Shown here: positions 20,984 to 32,696 of the stretch, one piece after another
How positions within the stretch are numbered: position 1 is the stretch's first letter
Layout: every line of letters starts with the position of its first letter
Notes under the pieces: generated by a model
What the model was told of the DNA's origin: nothing
Database searches by the model: none
What the model saw: the letters and a program-made list of their open reading frames with translations, nothing else
Position numbers and translations under genes: made by a program
Source of the DNA: Labia minor
Taxonomy: Eukaryota > Arthropoda > Insecta > Dermaptera > Spongiphoridae
Direction: 5' to 3'
NCBI GenBank assembly: GCA_963082975.1
Contig: OY720347.1
Location: 9,964,225-10,028,224, forward strand
Length of the DNA stretch: 64,000 nucleotides

Positions 20984-21937
20984 AAAAAATAAATAGAATT
21001 ATTGAAGGTGATCCGGTTACTATTTTTAACTTAATATAAAAAAAATAATCAATAGACTGATCATGTTCTAAAATTACCAATTGATTGGCATTTCATCACT
21101 TTTTCTATTTTCTTTTTTTAAAACAAATTATAATAAATATATACTGTAGATTGACAAATTCAATGTCTCTCTTTGCCCAATGATAATATATTTTAATAAT
21201 AAATGAAATAAATTTGAAATTTGATATTCAAATTATATTCTTTAGTTTGCCCGTTCACGTTTATTTCCCATGACTTACCTATTCTAATTATATGCCATTA
21301 ACACCCAACTAATACCTACCAGGTACACGACCTTGATAATACCTACTATTAATAATAATTTTTTTTTATGGAACTCTCTTTGTTTCTATAATAAAATATG
21401 TATTAAAAAGAAAATTAATATGAATTATTTATATATATGGTATATATATTTACCATAATACAATAATTGATAATATCTTACTTAAGAATAAATCATAAAT
21501 AAAAATTATATGGTTCCTACTTAGATGGGAAACAAGAAAATACATTTTATTTTAGAATATAATAATAAATTTAATTAATTTTAGATAAAAAAATTTGAAA
21601 AATTTTAATTAATTTTTCGTTTTAAATTTATACATACTTATACAAAAAAAAACAAACAAAATTCTCAATTATAAATTAATAATATCAATATTATATTTAT
21701 TGATCTAGCAAATTAAGATTATTTAAAATCTCAATGAAAATTAAATTGTTTCTTATGAGTTTATGTGGAATTTTTCAACATTCCTTGGACTATACCAATA
21801 CCAACATTCCTTCAAATATTTGGAGAAAAATGTAGTAAATGTCATCATTCGTTTTTATATCTATTCAAAATACATTAAAATAAGATTTGTATTTTATTTA
21901 TTATTAATTTATTATTAATGTTAATAAACATTTATAG
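20984..21937. other. AT-rich stretch, nothing recognised
   Basis: No frames or repeat ends identified. Confidence 0.4.
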
Positions 21938-21939
21938 TA

Positions 21940-22775
21940 TACGAATTCTGTTCAAAAGAAGATGAATTTTTGCGTGCTGTGAACATTCGAATATCGAATT
22001 TTTTCGTTTGTTATGTTGGTGCACATATGTTTCTCATATGTTGACATTATCAGCCATTTTGGATTAGTATTTTCTTTTTGACAACTTAAAAAGTTAGTCA
22101 CGTTTTTGTGTGATCTTTGATTTTTTTAAAAGAATCTGTATTAAATTTTGCGTTAAAAATTTAATTATGTGCTCCAAAGCACTTAAAATGTTGACTGTCC
22201 CATTCGGCGAGTCTACTTTGTCTCAAAAAAAAAAAAAAAAACGAGAAATACACGCCAAGTTCGATCAAATGTGAAGTTTTTGCTCACTGTTTTCTTTAAA
22301 TACAATGGCGTGGTACATCATGAGTTCGTGCCAACAGGTCGTACTGTACATAAGGAATACTACAAGGAAGTTATGCAACGTTTTCTTGAAGCAATACGGC
22401 CCAAACCATGGAAAAACAAATCATGGATTCTGCATCACGATAATGCACCAGCTCACACATCATTGCTTGTTCGTGATTTTTTGACCAAAAACAACACCGT
22501 AATCGTGCCTCAACCACCGTATTCACCAGATTTAGTTCCCTACGACTTTTTCCTATTTTCAAAACTGAAGAGATCAATGAAAGGAAAGCGTTTTGCCACA
22601 AATGATGAGATAAAGTCGGAATCGAAGAACGAGCTTGATGGCCATACCGAAAAGCGCATTTCACAAGTGCATTATATCTGAGGGGAATTTCTTTGAAGGC
22701 GACAAAATGGATATTGATGAATAAATAAATACTTTTCGAGATGATTCAAAATTCACAATTTCGTTTTGTATATTT
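21940..22775 (+). mobile_element. Mar2 mariner copy 1, internally deleted
   Basis: Left end TACGAATTCTGTTCAAAAGA follows a TA (21938-21939) and matches the Mar2 end seen at 33722 and 39991 (TACGAGGTCTGTTCAAAAG on their minus strand). It continues through the same untranslated leader (ATTTTTGCGTG, ACATTCGAATATCGAA, CAGCCATTTTG). The right end, near 22775, is decayed (AAAATTCACAATTTCG). A long A run at 22227-22243 marks the place where internal sequence was lost. Confidence 0.75.
22135..22724 (+). pseudogene. Mar2 transposase relic with DD34D C-terminal half
   Basis: The N-terminal piece KFCVKNLIMCSKALKMLTV is decayed (frames vary), then SKTLSQ-like residues meet an A tract. Sequence resumes with TRQVRSNVKFLLTVFFKYNG and GVVHHEFVPTGRTVHKEYYK, HHDNAPAHTSLLVRDFL and YSPDLVPYDFFLFSKLKRS. 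The second and third catalytic aspartates are present, 34 residues apart, but the first aspartate and the second helix-turn-helix are deleted. Near the end about 12 residues are missing before CIISEGNFFEGDKMDIDE, so the open frame runs to a premature stop at 22681. The open segment 22271-22681 is the longest frame in the window, yet cannot encode an active enzyme. Confidence 0.85.
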
Positions 22776-23778
22776 CGACAGATGAAACCAGTAACATCCA
22801 TCCATTCGATTTAACGATTGAGAGGGTATTGCCAGGTTATATAAATATTTTTTTTTTTTTTTATTTTATTTTATTTTCAGCTGAATTTATATTTTCATTG
22901 CATAATATAAAGAATTTCTCAAGGATGCTAGAGTTTTTTTTTAGACAAATGAATGATAATCAAATACGTAATTCAGCAATTAACAGACGAATGAAAAAAA
23001 GACACCAGTCTATTGTAAATAGTTAGTGATGTAGTCAATCATTAAAACATTACACATTGACAGAACAAAAAATAATTAAATTAAATAAATCATGGAAAAC
23101 TTTTTAACTTTTATCTAAGAGATATTTTATTGGTATTCTGTAAAAATTCATTCAGACAAAATAAATAATTTTTTACTTTTCTTACATCAAAATTTCAAAT
23201 ATTTAAAACTCATTAAATAAATAAATTATCAAAATGAATTTACTGTATCTCTGAGTTGAATATTTTAATAGAAAATTTGTTTAGTTCAAAGGATTTATAA
23301 ATATTATATTTTAAATTATGGGTATACGTTTTATTTAGATAAGTGATTTTATTTAATATCAGAATTTAATGTCAATGGATGGAACAAGTAGATTTCAATT
23401 AAAACAAGATTACAATGTTATTACAATAATTTTATGTATAAATATATCTGATAGATATGAACAAAAGAATAATAAGACCGGTCTTCCGAGAGATCTAATC
23501 TTATATATCCATCTCAAAAAATTATTATAATATTATTCTTAATAATTATGAATACGGACTAAAATGAATTTCTATTCAAAAAAAAACAAACAAACTACAA
23601 TTAAAATAATTAATAATAAACAAATAACAATTTCTTTCTTAAAAATTTTCTTTAATAAATATTTATTTCATAATTTGGAGTTAAAAAAATTGAAAAATAT
23701 CAAATTATCAATCAATACGACTTACTTGTTAGTTAGTTTGATACATAAATATATAGTATAGATGAATTGGTTCATATA
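22776..23778. other. AT-rich stretch; unassigned frame 22766-23026
   Basis: The frame at 22766-23026 has a T-tract-derived phenylalanine run, and a TTTTATTTTCAG that could be a splice acceptor at about 22880, but what follows resembles no family. Nothing else recognised. Confidence 0.3.
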
Positions 23779-24258
23779 CAACGAAAAACGTTGGGCGCAT
23801 TGAGTTTTCATTTGCTTTCTATTTTATTTCTATGAAATTAAATTCCTTTATAGAGCTATAATTTATATAGATACTTACATACCACACTAAAACACTTCAT
23901 TAACAAGTAACACTATTTCTTCTAATATTATCAACTGTTTTGGATTTGATTGATAGAAAATAATAATTCTTTTAAAATGTGTTACATACAAATACAATGT
24001 GTTGATACAAATATATTACAGTGAAAAATAATAAAAGATTTAGTATTGCATAATTATGTGTTTATTATTACAAAATTTTACTTGATGTGTTTTATATAAA
24101 TAAATAAAACTAAATGTACCCAACGTTTTTCGATATATATGTTGAATTTCAGCCATAAACTTTGTCAGGCTTATAGAAAAATTATTTTATTTTTTTTTTA
24201 GTCCATGAAAAAAAACGTTTTAAACGTTTTTATAAATTTTTTTTATAAAAATTTTTTT
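23779..24258. mobile_element. R4 inverted-repeat element, copy 2, partial
   Basis: Starts within the inner inverted pair (ACGAAAAACGTTGGGCGCAT; partner TACCCAACGTTTTTCG near 24117-24132) and shares ATACCACACTAAAACACTTC and ATTTGATTGATA with copy 1. The right outer arm (GTCAGGCTTATAGAAAAATT, TAGTCCATGAAAAAAAACG) is present, the left outer arm is missing. Confidence 0.55.
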
Positions 24259-24997
24259 TTTTAAATTTTATATTTTTATTATTTAATTTTATTTGATAAT
24301 AAATCTTAAATAATAGAAAACACTTTATTTTAAAAAAATAAACTCTACCTAAAATAATTACTAAAGTAAATATTAATATAAATAACTTAGGCATATGTAT
24401 ATGAGATTTAAATTGAAATTCATTTATTATTATTATTTTTTAATTTCTTTCATTTTTAATGAATTATATTATATTATTTAATTAATAAAACATAAATTTT
24501 GGTATGTTTCGTGGTTGTATTTGCGTGTCAATATTAGTTCACTCGCACATTGAAAAGATAATTGTATAATATTTCAAATCCTCATTATTTTGATATATTA
24601 TGAATATAATATTATATATTGTATGGACGCTGATGTTGATGATGCTATTATGAAAATTGAAATAAAGTCGATGCTCTATCAATATATGTATCATCATTAA
24701 AAGGGTATATAGGTAGAGAGAGGGTGTGTGGGATGAGTTGAGTTTTCAATTAAATAAATAATAGTCTGCATGCTCGGCTGAATGGCTCCGTTCAATGAGA
24801 TTGGCTGACCTCTCGATTCAATTGGGATTGATGGCAGGAAAAAATCAAATGGTGAAGAAGGGTGTAGAGGAATAGGAAGCACACAAGGGTGCCAATAAAT
24901 ATAGAAAAGTGGAAAAAGTTAAAAAAAAAAATGATGACTAAAGAATAGAAAAAATATCATCAATAGATCTCTCTATATTATTGTTAGTAATATAATA
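24259..24997. other. Stretch without recognisable genes
   Basis: AT-rich, with a more mixed block at 24700-24890 that has an open minus-strand frame (24697-24882) of no known family. Confidence 0.35.
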
Positions 24998-25054
24998 CTT
25001 ATCTTATCTTATTATACTAGCAAAAATTGTATATATATTTGTATTTTTAATATA

Positions 25055-25505
25055 CGAGGGTGTGGTGAAAAGTTTCTGGCCTGACCAAGAAAAATGATGT
25101 TTTTAAATTTTTTTTGCTATATTTTTTTAACATAATCTCCATCAACACTGATACATTTCTCATAACGGTGTTTTAATTAATTTAATTAATTAATTAATTT
25201 AATTAAATTTAATTTAAGTTTCATCAATAATTATGTATCGACGCAAAAATTGGTTTGGATTACGCCTACAGCGCCAAATTGTCGGTAGAAATGGTTTTTC
25301 GAAGCAGTTTTTGGTCTAACGTTAGCAAACGCGGCACCCACGTTGCACATAGCTTTCCATATTCAAATTGTTGTGCAAAATATTTCAGTTCAGCTGACAT
25401 CGTACAGGTCTCAGCTATCTTGAATGTTGAAAAATAAAGCAAAAAAAAAAAAATTAAAAACATCGTTTTTCTTGGTCAGGCCGGAAACTTTTCACCCCAC
25501 CCTCG
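25055..25505 (-). mobile_element. Mar3 mariner-derived MITE, copy 1, 451 bp
   Basis: Ends CGAGGGTGTGGTGAAAAGTT and, inverse, CGAGGGTGGGGTGAAAAGTT, continuing TTCCGGCCTGACCAAGAAAA-like for about 65 bp in total. TA on both sides (25053-25054 and 25506-25507). Interior holds a transposase fragment on the minus strand and a TTAATTAATTAA run at 25171-25215. Confidence 0.8.
25266..25440 (-). pseudogene. Mar3 transposase fragment (linker region)
   Basis: Reads IAETCTMSAELKYFAQQFEY, GKLCATWVPRLLTLDQKLLR, KTISTDNLAL. The KLxAxWVPRLLTxDQK motif is the linker between the second helix-turn-helix and the catalytic core of mariner transposases. No catalytic residue is included. The plus-strand frame 25255-25437 is its shadow. 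Confidence 0.7.
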
Positions 25506-25685
25506 TATATATGTATTTGTAATTTTTTGAGATTTTAAACCGCTCTCTAATTTGTAGAAAACCCATTTAACAATTGTAATGAATAATTAGAAAATTGTAA
25601 AATTTTTAAAGTTTATAATATAAATAAATTGTTTAAATTTGTTAAAGGATCGAGCGATAGTTGATGTTCCAGGTACTTTTTACAT

Positions 25686-26459
25686 TATAATCTAAAATAT
25701 ATAAATATACTTAATTAAAATTTTAATTTTAATTTATTAAAGAGAAGATTGATTATTTATTTATTTATTTATTTGTAATTTTAATAAAAATATGAGATCA
25801 TCATATTTCATCATAAATATTAAATAATATAATAAGATAATAATAATTATATATATATTTGTGAAATAAAAATAAATTTTATATTTTGTAAAAATAGAAA
25901 AAAAAAAAAAAAAAAAAAGAAAAAAGAAAAATCAATAATAAGTTATTTTCATTCTATATTTATATAAGTAATTGATAATGAGCAAAAAAAAAAAAAGAGA
26001 AAGTCATTGCATGCACTAGTTTTATCTAATATATTATAATTAGATAAGAAACCTAATCGTATTTTATTATGAAACATGTTAAGGTATTAAAGAAAATTGT
26101 GCCAAATAAAATTTCTCAAACTAAAACATCTTCTGAATTTAATTTAATTTTAATCTTAATTTTAATTTTTTTAAAAAGCTAATAATTTTATCTATTAATT
26201 TTTGTTTGTTTGTTTGTTTCAGGTGAGGTTCATTTTAACATTTTCTAAGTGTAATTTGAAAGTCATTTTAATCTTAAATTTTAAATTCTATCCGAGTTTA
26301 ATGGTAAGTAACAAAGAAAAAAAACTATTCAAAAATAATATTATTTTTCAAATTAATGATTTAATGTGATAACAATTATTCAAATAAATTTATTTCAAAA
26401 ATAATTTTAATAGTATATTAATTACATTTTTTTTAATATAATAATATATTCCTGTAAAT
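25686..26459. other. AT-rich stretch with ATTT and poly-A arrays
   Basis: (TTTA)n at about 25752-25775, an A20 run at about 25898-25918 and another A run at 25985-25996. A TTGTTTGTTTGTTTCAGGTGAG at 26200-26226 looks like a splice acceptor, but no coding frame follows. Confidence 0.45.
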
Positions 26460-26682
26460 TAGTTGTTCTCAACCTTTTTGGAACAAACGCCCACTCCGTA
26501 AGGTCGGCTTCATAATTTGCCCCTCTATAAATTTTAATAGATAAAAATTCAAAATCATCTTACCTTTTTTTAAGAGTTGAAAATGATTTCGCCCTAAAAA
26601 ATAACTTATCGCCCACCACAAAATCGTATAGTCAAATAATCGTCCCCTTTAAGATGTCGATCGTCCAGGTTGAGAATCACTA
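26460..26682 (+). mobile_element. hAT-B MITE, 223 bp
   Basis: Ends TAGTTGTTCTCAACC and GGTTGAGAATCACTA with a perfect 8-bp duplication CTGTAAAT (26452-26459 and 26683-26690). Contains AACGCCCACTCCGTAAGGTC, GAGTTGAAAATGATTTCGCC and AAGATGTCGATCGTCCAGG. Same family as 53316 and 55858. Confidence 0.85.
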
Positions 26683-26690
26683 CTGTAAAT

Positions 26691-27605
26691 AGACAAAATT
26701 GGTTGCTAGATTGCACATACTAAAGGCGCAAGAATATTTTGTAATTCTCCAATTTGTATACCGGTCCTTTTCTAAGAAACCAGGAGCCTTATGGCTTATA
26801 TTCAATATATATACTTATATTTTTTTTCCTAATATAAATTAATGGAACAAAAATATCGCGTGCGTAAAACTTTTAAAGAAATTAGGTCGGTTGAACTATT
26901 TTTTATTTCAATATAATTATTTTATATCTTTGAAGTAAGTTCTCTTCAAGATTGATTTAATAAATGCTAAATTAAACGTTTTAAAATCTTTTATTTATTT
27001 TAAATACTAATATAATTGGAATAAAACTAGTGGGTATATTGAAAAAGGGGATGGTGGTGGGGATGTCGATCAAAGAGAAGGCAACATAATATCTTTTGTC
27101 TTAATCTGTGTTGCGTGGTTATTGCGTGACTTGAGAGCACGTGCGTTTATGGGTCTTTGGTAGGTAGGTGTATGACCAAGAAGAATGTTGGAGGGGAGAA
27201 ACCCAACCCCTTGGGCGTGAATCGTCCACCAAAAGGATCGATTGCGGTTAGAAAACTGACCACATGATTACTAATGCATTATCTTCTATTATAAAGTGAT
27301 ATATTTATATATATTCTAAATTAGACGAATGATTTCGTGTTTGGTTAAAAGACACCATCCCTTTAATAATAACAACAAAAAAACTAACTGATTAAATAAA
27401 AAAAAGTGAGGGGATGAAGGTTAGTCATCAGTGAGAATTAATCAGTGAATAAATAAAATTAACGATTTCATTGATAGAATGATAATCAAATGGTCATTTT
27501 CGTTTCGAGGGAAATAATTATAAACATTTCATTTTATTATGTTATTTAATATTCCATATTTTAGTTTCTAATCATAAATAACCATAAATGTCCATAAGAA
27601 ATATA
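26691..27605. other. Apparently unique stretch, moderately GC-raised block 27030-27270
   Basis: The block contains GCGTGACTTGAGAGCACGTG and CTTGGGCGTGAATCGTCCAC, no long frame and no repeat ends. It is a reasonable place to look for conserved non-coding sequence, but this is only inference. Confidence 0.3.
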
Positions 27606-27994
27606 AACTCGACTCCACTCGACGATCTCGCAATTTGAATTGGATTAAATAACATAATATATTATATTTAAATTAAATTATATATTAAAATTAATAAATA
27701 ATATTTATTAAACCAGCGCGTGTTTGGTTTTTTGTTGATGGCACCACGTCACGTGCTGGCGCGTGATTTGAAGTGTTAAAAACTTTCAGCTAATCCATCA
27801 AGCTGAAATTCTATATATAGCAGTTTTATACAATTTTTAATCATGTGAAATATTATCAAACATATATCTTTATTTTTACGGTCACTTTAGAGGAAAAAAA
27901 ATCAAAACGTTGTAGGTAATTATCCTCTTCCGGTTGAGCTACATTTCTCAAAAGTTGATAGAAAACTACGACTTTTGAATAATGCACGATAGTA
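27606..27994 (+). mobile_element. R2 repeat copy 4, internally shortened
   Basis: CTCCACTCGACGATCTCGCA start, CACGTCACGTGCTGGCGCG, TTTACGGTCACTTTAGAGG, then GAATAATGCACGATAGTAAA. The 3' box is joined directly after AATAATGC, so about 200 bp are missing. Confidence 0.65.
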
Positions 27995-28174
27995 AAAATA
28001 TTAAATAAATCATGATAAACAGATTTACCTAATTTTAAGGGTGTCAAATACTGGTGCTTTTAGAAAATATATTAAAAATTGCATTGATTTGCTGATAAAT
28101 TCTTCTTTAATAACCAATGAATCTTATCACCCAAAACTCAAATTGATATCTGATAAAAAATAGAAGATATCAAA

Positions 28175-28226
28175 TTTTTCTCATAAAGTTGTCCTTATAG
28201 TGTCAACTACTGGTACATTCACCTTA
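28175..28226 (-). repeat. TACCAGTAGTTGACAC family, single end
   Basis: Minus strand GTGAATGTACCAGTAGTTGA then CACTATAAGGACAAC; related to 12665-12787 and 37263-37300. Confidence 0.45.
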
Positions 28227-28562
28227 AATACCTAGAAAATTAATAATTTGTAACTTTCGTGTATTATTTATGTGTCTAGTGTAGTGAAAAACAATATATT
28301 TATTCTAAAGTATTTATTGCATTTACAAATATATATATATATTTACCAAGTCTACTGGTATGAAGTGAGCGTTAAGATATAAATGTACCGATAGGGAAGT
28401 GAACCAGCCTTAATTTTTTTTTTTTGAATGTTTGGTTGGTAAGACATCTGTCAAACATATTTAATATACATTAGGTCATTGAACACACAACGTCATATTT
28501 TTTCATCGTGTTAAAAATCTCGAATTTTGTATCAAAAAGTGATGATATGCGATAGTAGTAAT

Positions 28563-28893
28563 CGTTACAACAAACAAATGATCTATTTGAACAATCTATT
28601 ATTCAAAAAATGACCAGAATGGACCAGAAGTCACGGCAAAGTAATATTGCACCCAAAGAAAAAACAGGTTCAGAATTCAATTAAACCACTTAACTGGATG
28701 TCGCCGTATTTTCCAGACTTGGCTCCTTCCGACTACCATTTGTTTTCATCGACATGTATTGGCTGTTCAGCACTTTGATTCCTACTAAGATCAAATTTGG
28801 ATTAATGACGAACATTTCTATTGGCGTGGTAATAACAAATTACCAACAAGGTAGTCAAAATGTGTATAAAGCAATTATCAATACTTTGAATAG
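28563..28893 (+). pseudogene. Mauritiana-type mariner transposase relic
   Basis: Reads RYNKQMIYLNNLLFKK, PEWTRSHGKVILHP, then (after a deletion) IKPLNWMSPYFPDLAPSDYH and LFSS; further on, in another frame, INDEHFYWRGNNKLPTR*SK and YQYFE. Compare the canonical mariner order GKVILxHDNARPHVA...YSPDLAPSDYHLF...FYWRGIHKLPxRW. The HDNA segment with the second catalytic Asp is deleted and there are several stops. Upstream 28440-28560 may be leader of the same element (AGGTCATTGAACACACAACG). The frame 28754-28966 is a shadow. Confidence 0.7.
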
Positions 28894-29701
28894 TTTTTTA
28901 CTTTCTTTAAGTTGTCCATCGATAGCAATCTTCAACATCGATAGATATATTATTGATTTTAAATAAAAGTATATTTTTAATTTTAAGTGCAACAAATATT
29001 TAATAAGCCTTTTAATTTATGTAAAATTCGAACTAAAAATTATTCTACTATTAATTTTTTTGTTTTAACTTATTATAAGAAATCAATTTTTGTAGAAATG
29101 ATACCATTTGTGCTTTTAGAGTCCTATGATATTTAAATTGACATATAATTAATAAATATTTATATTTATTTATATATATATACAAACCTCATGTAGATTT
29201 TTCTTTTGAGACATTTTTGAAAAGTTTATTTAGTTATTTTCAAATGAACGAATTAAGTTGTTTAAAAAAAAGGAAAAAAAACAGATTGAATGCGTTTGTT
29301 TGCCCCTGGAAAAGTGGAATTCCAGCGATTCCAGAATGAGTAATTGGTCTGTTGGGTTCGTCATTCTTTTCTGTCAAGTGTGAATCACAGGCCTTTTATT
29401 ATTTTTTTTTTCTTTTTATTTATTGTTTCATTAATCTGCTCTCTATTTGGTTTTTTACTTGGCGGTGTCAACTTTTGGCGGATGGTAGAGAGGGTGAGGT
29501 GGGTGTTGGTGGTTAGTCACCGGAAGTGAATGCGTAATGCATGGCTGGCCCTTCGCCCTACTCACGGAGATACCTTCCCGCCCGTCGTCCCTGCGACATG
29601 TCACATCTGCTGATCCACCGATGCCAGACACTGACAACACATATTTAATTACTCAAAATTTACTATTGTTTATATTCGGTTTTTATTAAATAAAAAAATA
29701 A
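28894..29701. other. Stretch without recognisable genes; GC-rich block 29450-29640
   Basis: The block has short frames on both strands, neither with family resemblance, and is among the most GC-rich pieces in the window (CTTCCCGCCCGTCGTCCCTG). Unassigned. Confidence 0.35.
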
Positions 29702-30356
29702 GTTGACCTGTGGCCAGGTCCGAACCGACCGACGGTTTGAAATAAATTAATTACCAGCTACAGAAACAATTTCAAATAATTTTAATATATCTATTAATGT
29801 AATAAAAAACAGATAGGCATATAACATAAATATTTTTAATTTTATTTTATTTATAATATATAGCTGAAGTAGCCGTCGTTGCCCGAGATCATAATAAGGA
29901 GGCTGTGACGTCATGAAGGGCTGGGTGACGTCATATAATTTTAAATTAAGAAAAACATAATGAAGATGAATTTTCCCGAGGATAAAACCAATACATTCCT
30001 GGTGATATGTAAAAAATCTCCTCATGTGAAATTTGGTGTGAAAATAACCCTTCCCTTCCTATCGTCGATCGCTAATACTACCACTTCCGGTTTCCGGATT
30101 TGCACCAAAAGTTGATCAATTCATCCCACTGATGCATTAAGTAATTATACCAAATTTCATCAAAATCGGTTTAGCCGTTCAGGCTGTACACATCTATACG
30201 GACGGACAGACGGACAGACGGACAGACGGACGGACAGACATCATGCTAAAAATACTTTTTTCTGTTAAGAAAATGCATGATTCGTGGAGATATGTAAAAA
30301 TCTCCACATGTGAAATTTGGTGTGAAAACAATACCTCCCTTACTATCGTCAGTCGG
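29702..30356 (+). mobile_element. R1 repeat copy 2, near full length
   Basis: Starts GTTGACCTGTGGCCAGGTCC then GAACCGACCGACGG and ends CTATCGTCAGTCGGTAAAAA. The left end folds as GACCTG-TGGC-CAGGTC. ACCGACCGACG near the left is the inverse of the right terminal box. Interior: two CRE palindromes TGACGTCA (29906-29913, 29926-29933), a (GGACAGAC)n tract (30199-30241) and a 3' stem-loop GTGGAGAT-ATGTAAAA-ATCTCCAC (about 30278-30307). Frame 29747-30025 is not a gene. Confidence 0.7.
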
Positions 30357-30451
30357 TAAAAATAAATAAATAATAGTCAGCAAAATATGCCTCTCCCCCT
30401 TATCCTTCTTGTCTCTCCCTTTAAACTAGAGTTCAAAATCTTTTTTATATA

Positions 30452-30847
30452 CAGGGTCATCGAAAAAAGTGAACGGGATTTCGAAGAGTAATAAAAACCG
30501 TAATACAAATGGTAGAATCACAGAAAATCTTAAAAGACTCGCACGACAGACATCTAGCCGAATGTAGGAATCACAGTTGCAATAAACTAGAAGAGACCGA
30601 GAAATATTACATAAGGAAAGTTTCTTTGGAATTAAAAAAGGAATCCACTGGCAAAGTTTCATCCAAATCCCTAAATTCTTCTATAATTTGAGACGTTAGT
30701 GAAGAATATTCTGTACAGTTGTTTTAGCCATACCTGGTTCCAACTTTCTTGATATCAACACTTCCATTTCCTTAAACTGATTAAAGAACGAACAATAGCT
30801 TTATCGGTAGGTGGATTTTGTCTATAAATACACCTAAAATGACCCTG
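30452..30847. mobile_element. Possible DNA element with CAGGGTCAT ends
   Basis: CAGGGTCATCGAAAAAAGTG at the left, AAAATGACCCTG at the right; only 9 bp are inverted. On the minus strand CTACCGATAAAGCTATTGTTCG reads PTDKAIVRSLIS, faintly like the helix-turn-helix start of insect Tc1/mariner-type proteins, followed by stops. It includes an R3 block. No clear target duplication. Confidence 0.35.
30575..30680 (+). repeat. R3 repeat, copy 2
   Basis: AAACTAGAAGAGACCGAGAA, ATATTACATAAGGAAAG, CTTTGGAATTAAAAAAGGAA and CCACTGGCAAAGTTTCATCC. Best match to the copy at 32697-32812. Overlapping frames on both strands (30426-30662, 30509-30691) are repeat shadows. Confidence 0.6.
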
Positions 30848-30859
30848 CACTAACAAAGG

Positions 30860-32696
30860 TGATTAAAACTCACTCCACAAAACACACTGCGCTTTCTGCT
30901 GTACGGTAGTCATGGCATCTCTGAAGTGACTGACCCAGTCGAGCCGTACGGTAATGGCGGCGCAGGGCAAGATGGCGAGTAAATGCTACTCAAAATATTT
31001 ATAATCCTACTCAATCTGTCGTTAATTTCGTGTTGATGACATGTTTGTTTATCGAATAGTTGTACAACAAAATCCCATCCACCTTTTTCGATGATCCTGA
31101 ATTCCATTTACAAATAGATCAATTTTTTTTATAAATATGCAAGTTATAAAAAAATAAAAATATGAAAATAATTAAAATATAGGAATAATATATTGAAAAG
31201 TTTTAATTTTTTTTATATACTTTGAACAAAAAAAAAAAAAGATATTCTGTATTATTTTATATTACAATTCAATTTGTTATTGTGTAGTGCAGATGCAAAG
31301 GACCACCTTTCTAGTTTTTTTTTTATAAATTTTATAAACCGTCGATAATGATTGCAGGTTGAATTGAAATTAGATCAGCTGACGGTTCACTGCCCTAAAA
31401 TTACAATTAATTAGGATATTCAAAAGAGAACCAACAACATTTCATCTACACTTTATCACCAACTCTTTTTTTTTATAATATATATATTTTTTATTAATTA
31501 TAAAAATATATCCAATAAAGTTGAATAATACCCATATAATATTCACATGCATCATTGCATTAAATTATTCGAACGAATGTTATAAATAAATATTTTGAAT
31601 GAATCTATGTATACCTGTATTCAATTTTATATCTATATCTTCCTCACCATATTATTATAATTATTATTATTACTATTATTATAAATAATATTAGATAATT
31701 CATATCAATCATATTGTCATTTCCACTTCCACATGGCAACACTACCATTATTTTGATAAATTCGACGAATTTCAATTTGAGCCGGAAATTCACGATTTTA
31801 TATTATATATTATATATTCCGATCATTACATTAACAAAATAAGATCGTATATTGAATTTTTTGATATAAATATATTTGTAAAATTTAATAAATTACAATT
31901 GATCATTAAACAACATTCTATTATTTATTTTTTAAATATTATTTTTTGTACCCATTAATCGATTATTATATTATTATTGTTTTATTAAAGAAATTAATTT
32001 AATTAATTAATAAACTCGTAATTTCTTAAAAGAAAAATAATATATATTACAAGGATTTAACTCATTTAAATTGTAATAAAAGTTTCTATTATTAGGACAT
32101 TTTTATATATGCAGTAAAATCTAAAAAGGCACTTACCTTTTCACAATTTTAGAAACATTTTTCTTTTTTTTTAATCAATTCTGATAAATATAACATATAT
32201 AATATCACTTGAATAAATATCATAATTAGATAACGACTTAAAGTAACAATTTATAAAAATATAAAACAATTTGAAATCCCGCCCTTCTTCTCTTTATTAA
32301 ATGTTTGGTAACTTTTTACAAAACGGGAAGCTCCAGGAATTTGGATAAAAGAAACTTTACTAGTCCTAGTTTGTGTGCTTTCTAGTTTACAAGATAAAAA
32401 TTATTAAAATTTGCATATAAATCCATTAACATACAATTTAGCTACCATGTTTTATTCATTAGACCAGCAGAGGGCTCCACTAATTTTAGGTGTTTTTTTT
32501 TAGTTCGGTTTGAATATATGAAAATTAAAAAATTAATGAATTAAATAATTTTATTATAATCAAACTGAACTGAAAATACAGAAAATTAGTGAATAAGTGA
32601 ATAATTAGTGAATTAGTCAATAAAACATTACTTAATGGCTGCACATTTCGTCGTTCATAACCAGCTAATCTGTCAAACTTAAAATTTTTTTTATCT
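30860..32696. other. AT-rich stretch, nothing firmly recognised
   Basis: A GC-rich block at 30890-30985 (GCCGTACGGTAATGGCGGCG) has no assignment; CCGTACGG is a palindrome there and GTACGGTAGTCATGG resembles its partner. The remainder is AT-rich with A/T tracts. Confidence 0.35.

Larger units (their letters stand above)
24998..25680 (+). repeat. R6 repeat copy, interrupted by Mar3
   Basis: CTTATCTTATTATACTAGC and AAAAATTGTATATATATTTG before the insertion; ATTTTTTGAGATTTTAAACC and GCTCTCTAATTTG after it; the right end is decayed (GAGCGATAGTTGATGTTCCA then GGTAC, against GGCTCGGTGAACCAGGTAC at 54513). The interruption at a TA places Mar3 as the younger element. Confidence 0.5.

Noticed and set aside
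22271..22681. Longest open frame in the window as a host gene
   Set aside because: It is the C-terminal half of a mariner transposase (HDNAPAH, YSPDL) inside an element with mariner ends.
26200..26226. Splice acceptor TTTGTTTGTTTCAG as exon start
   Set aside because: No coding frame or conserved peptide follows.
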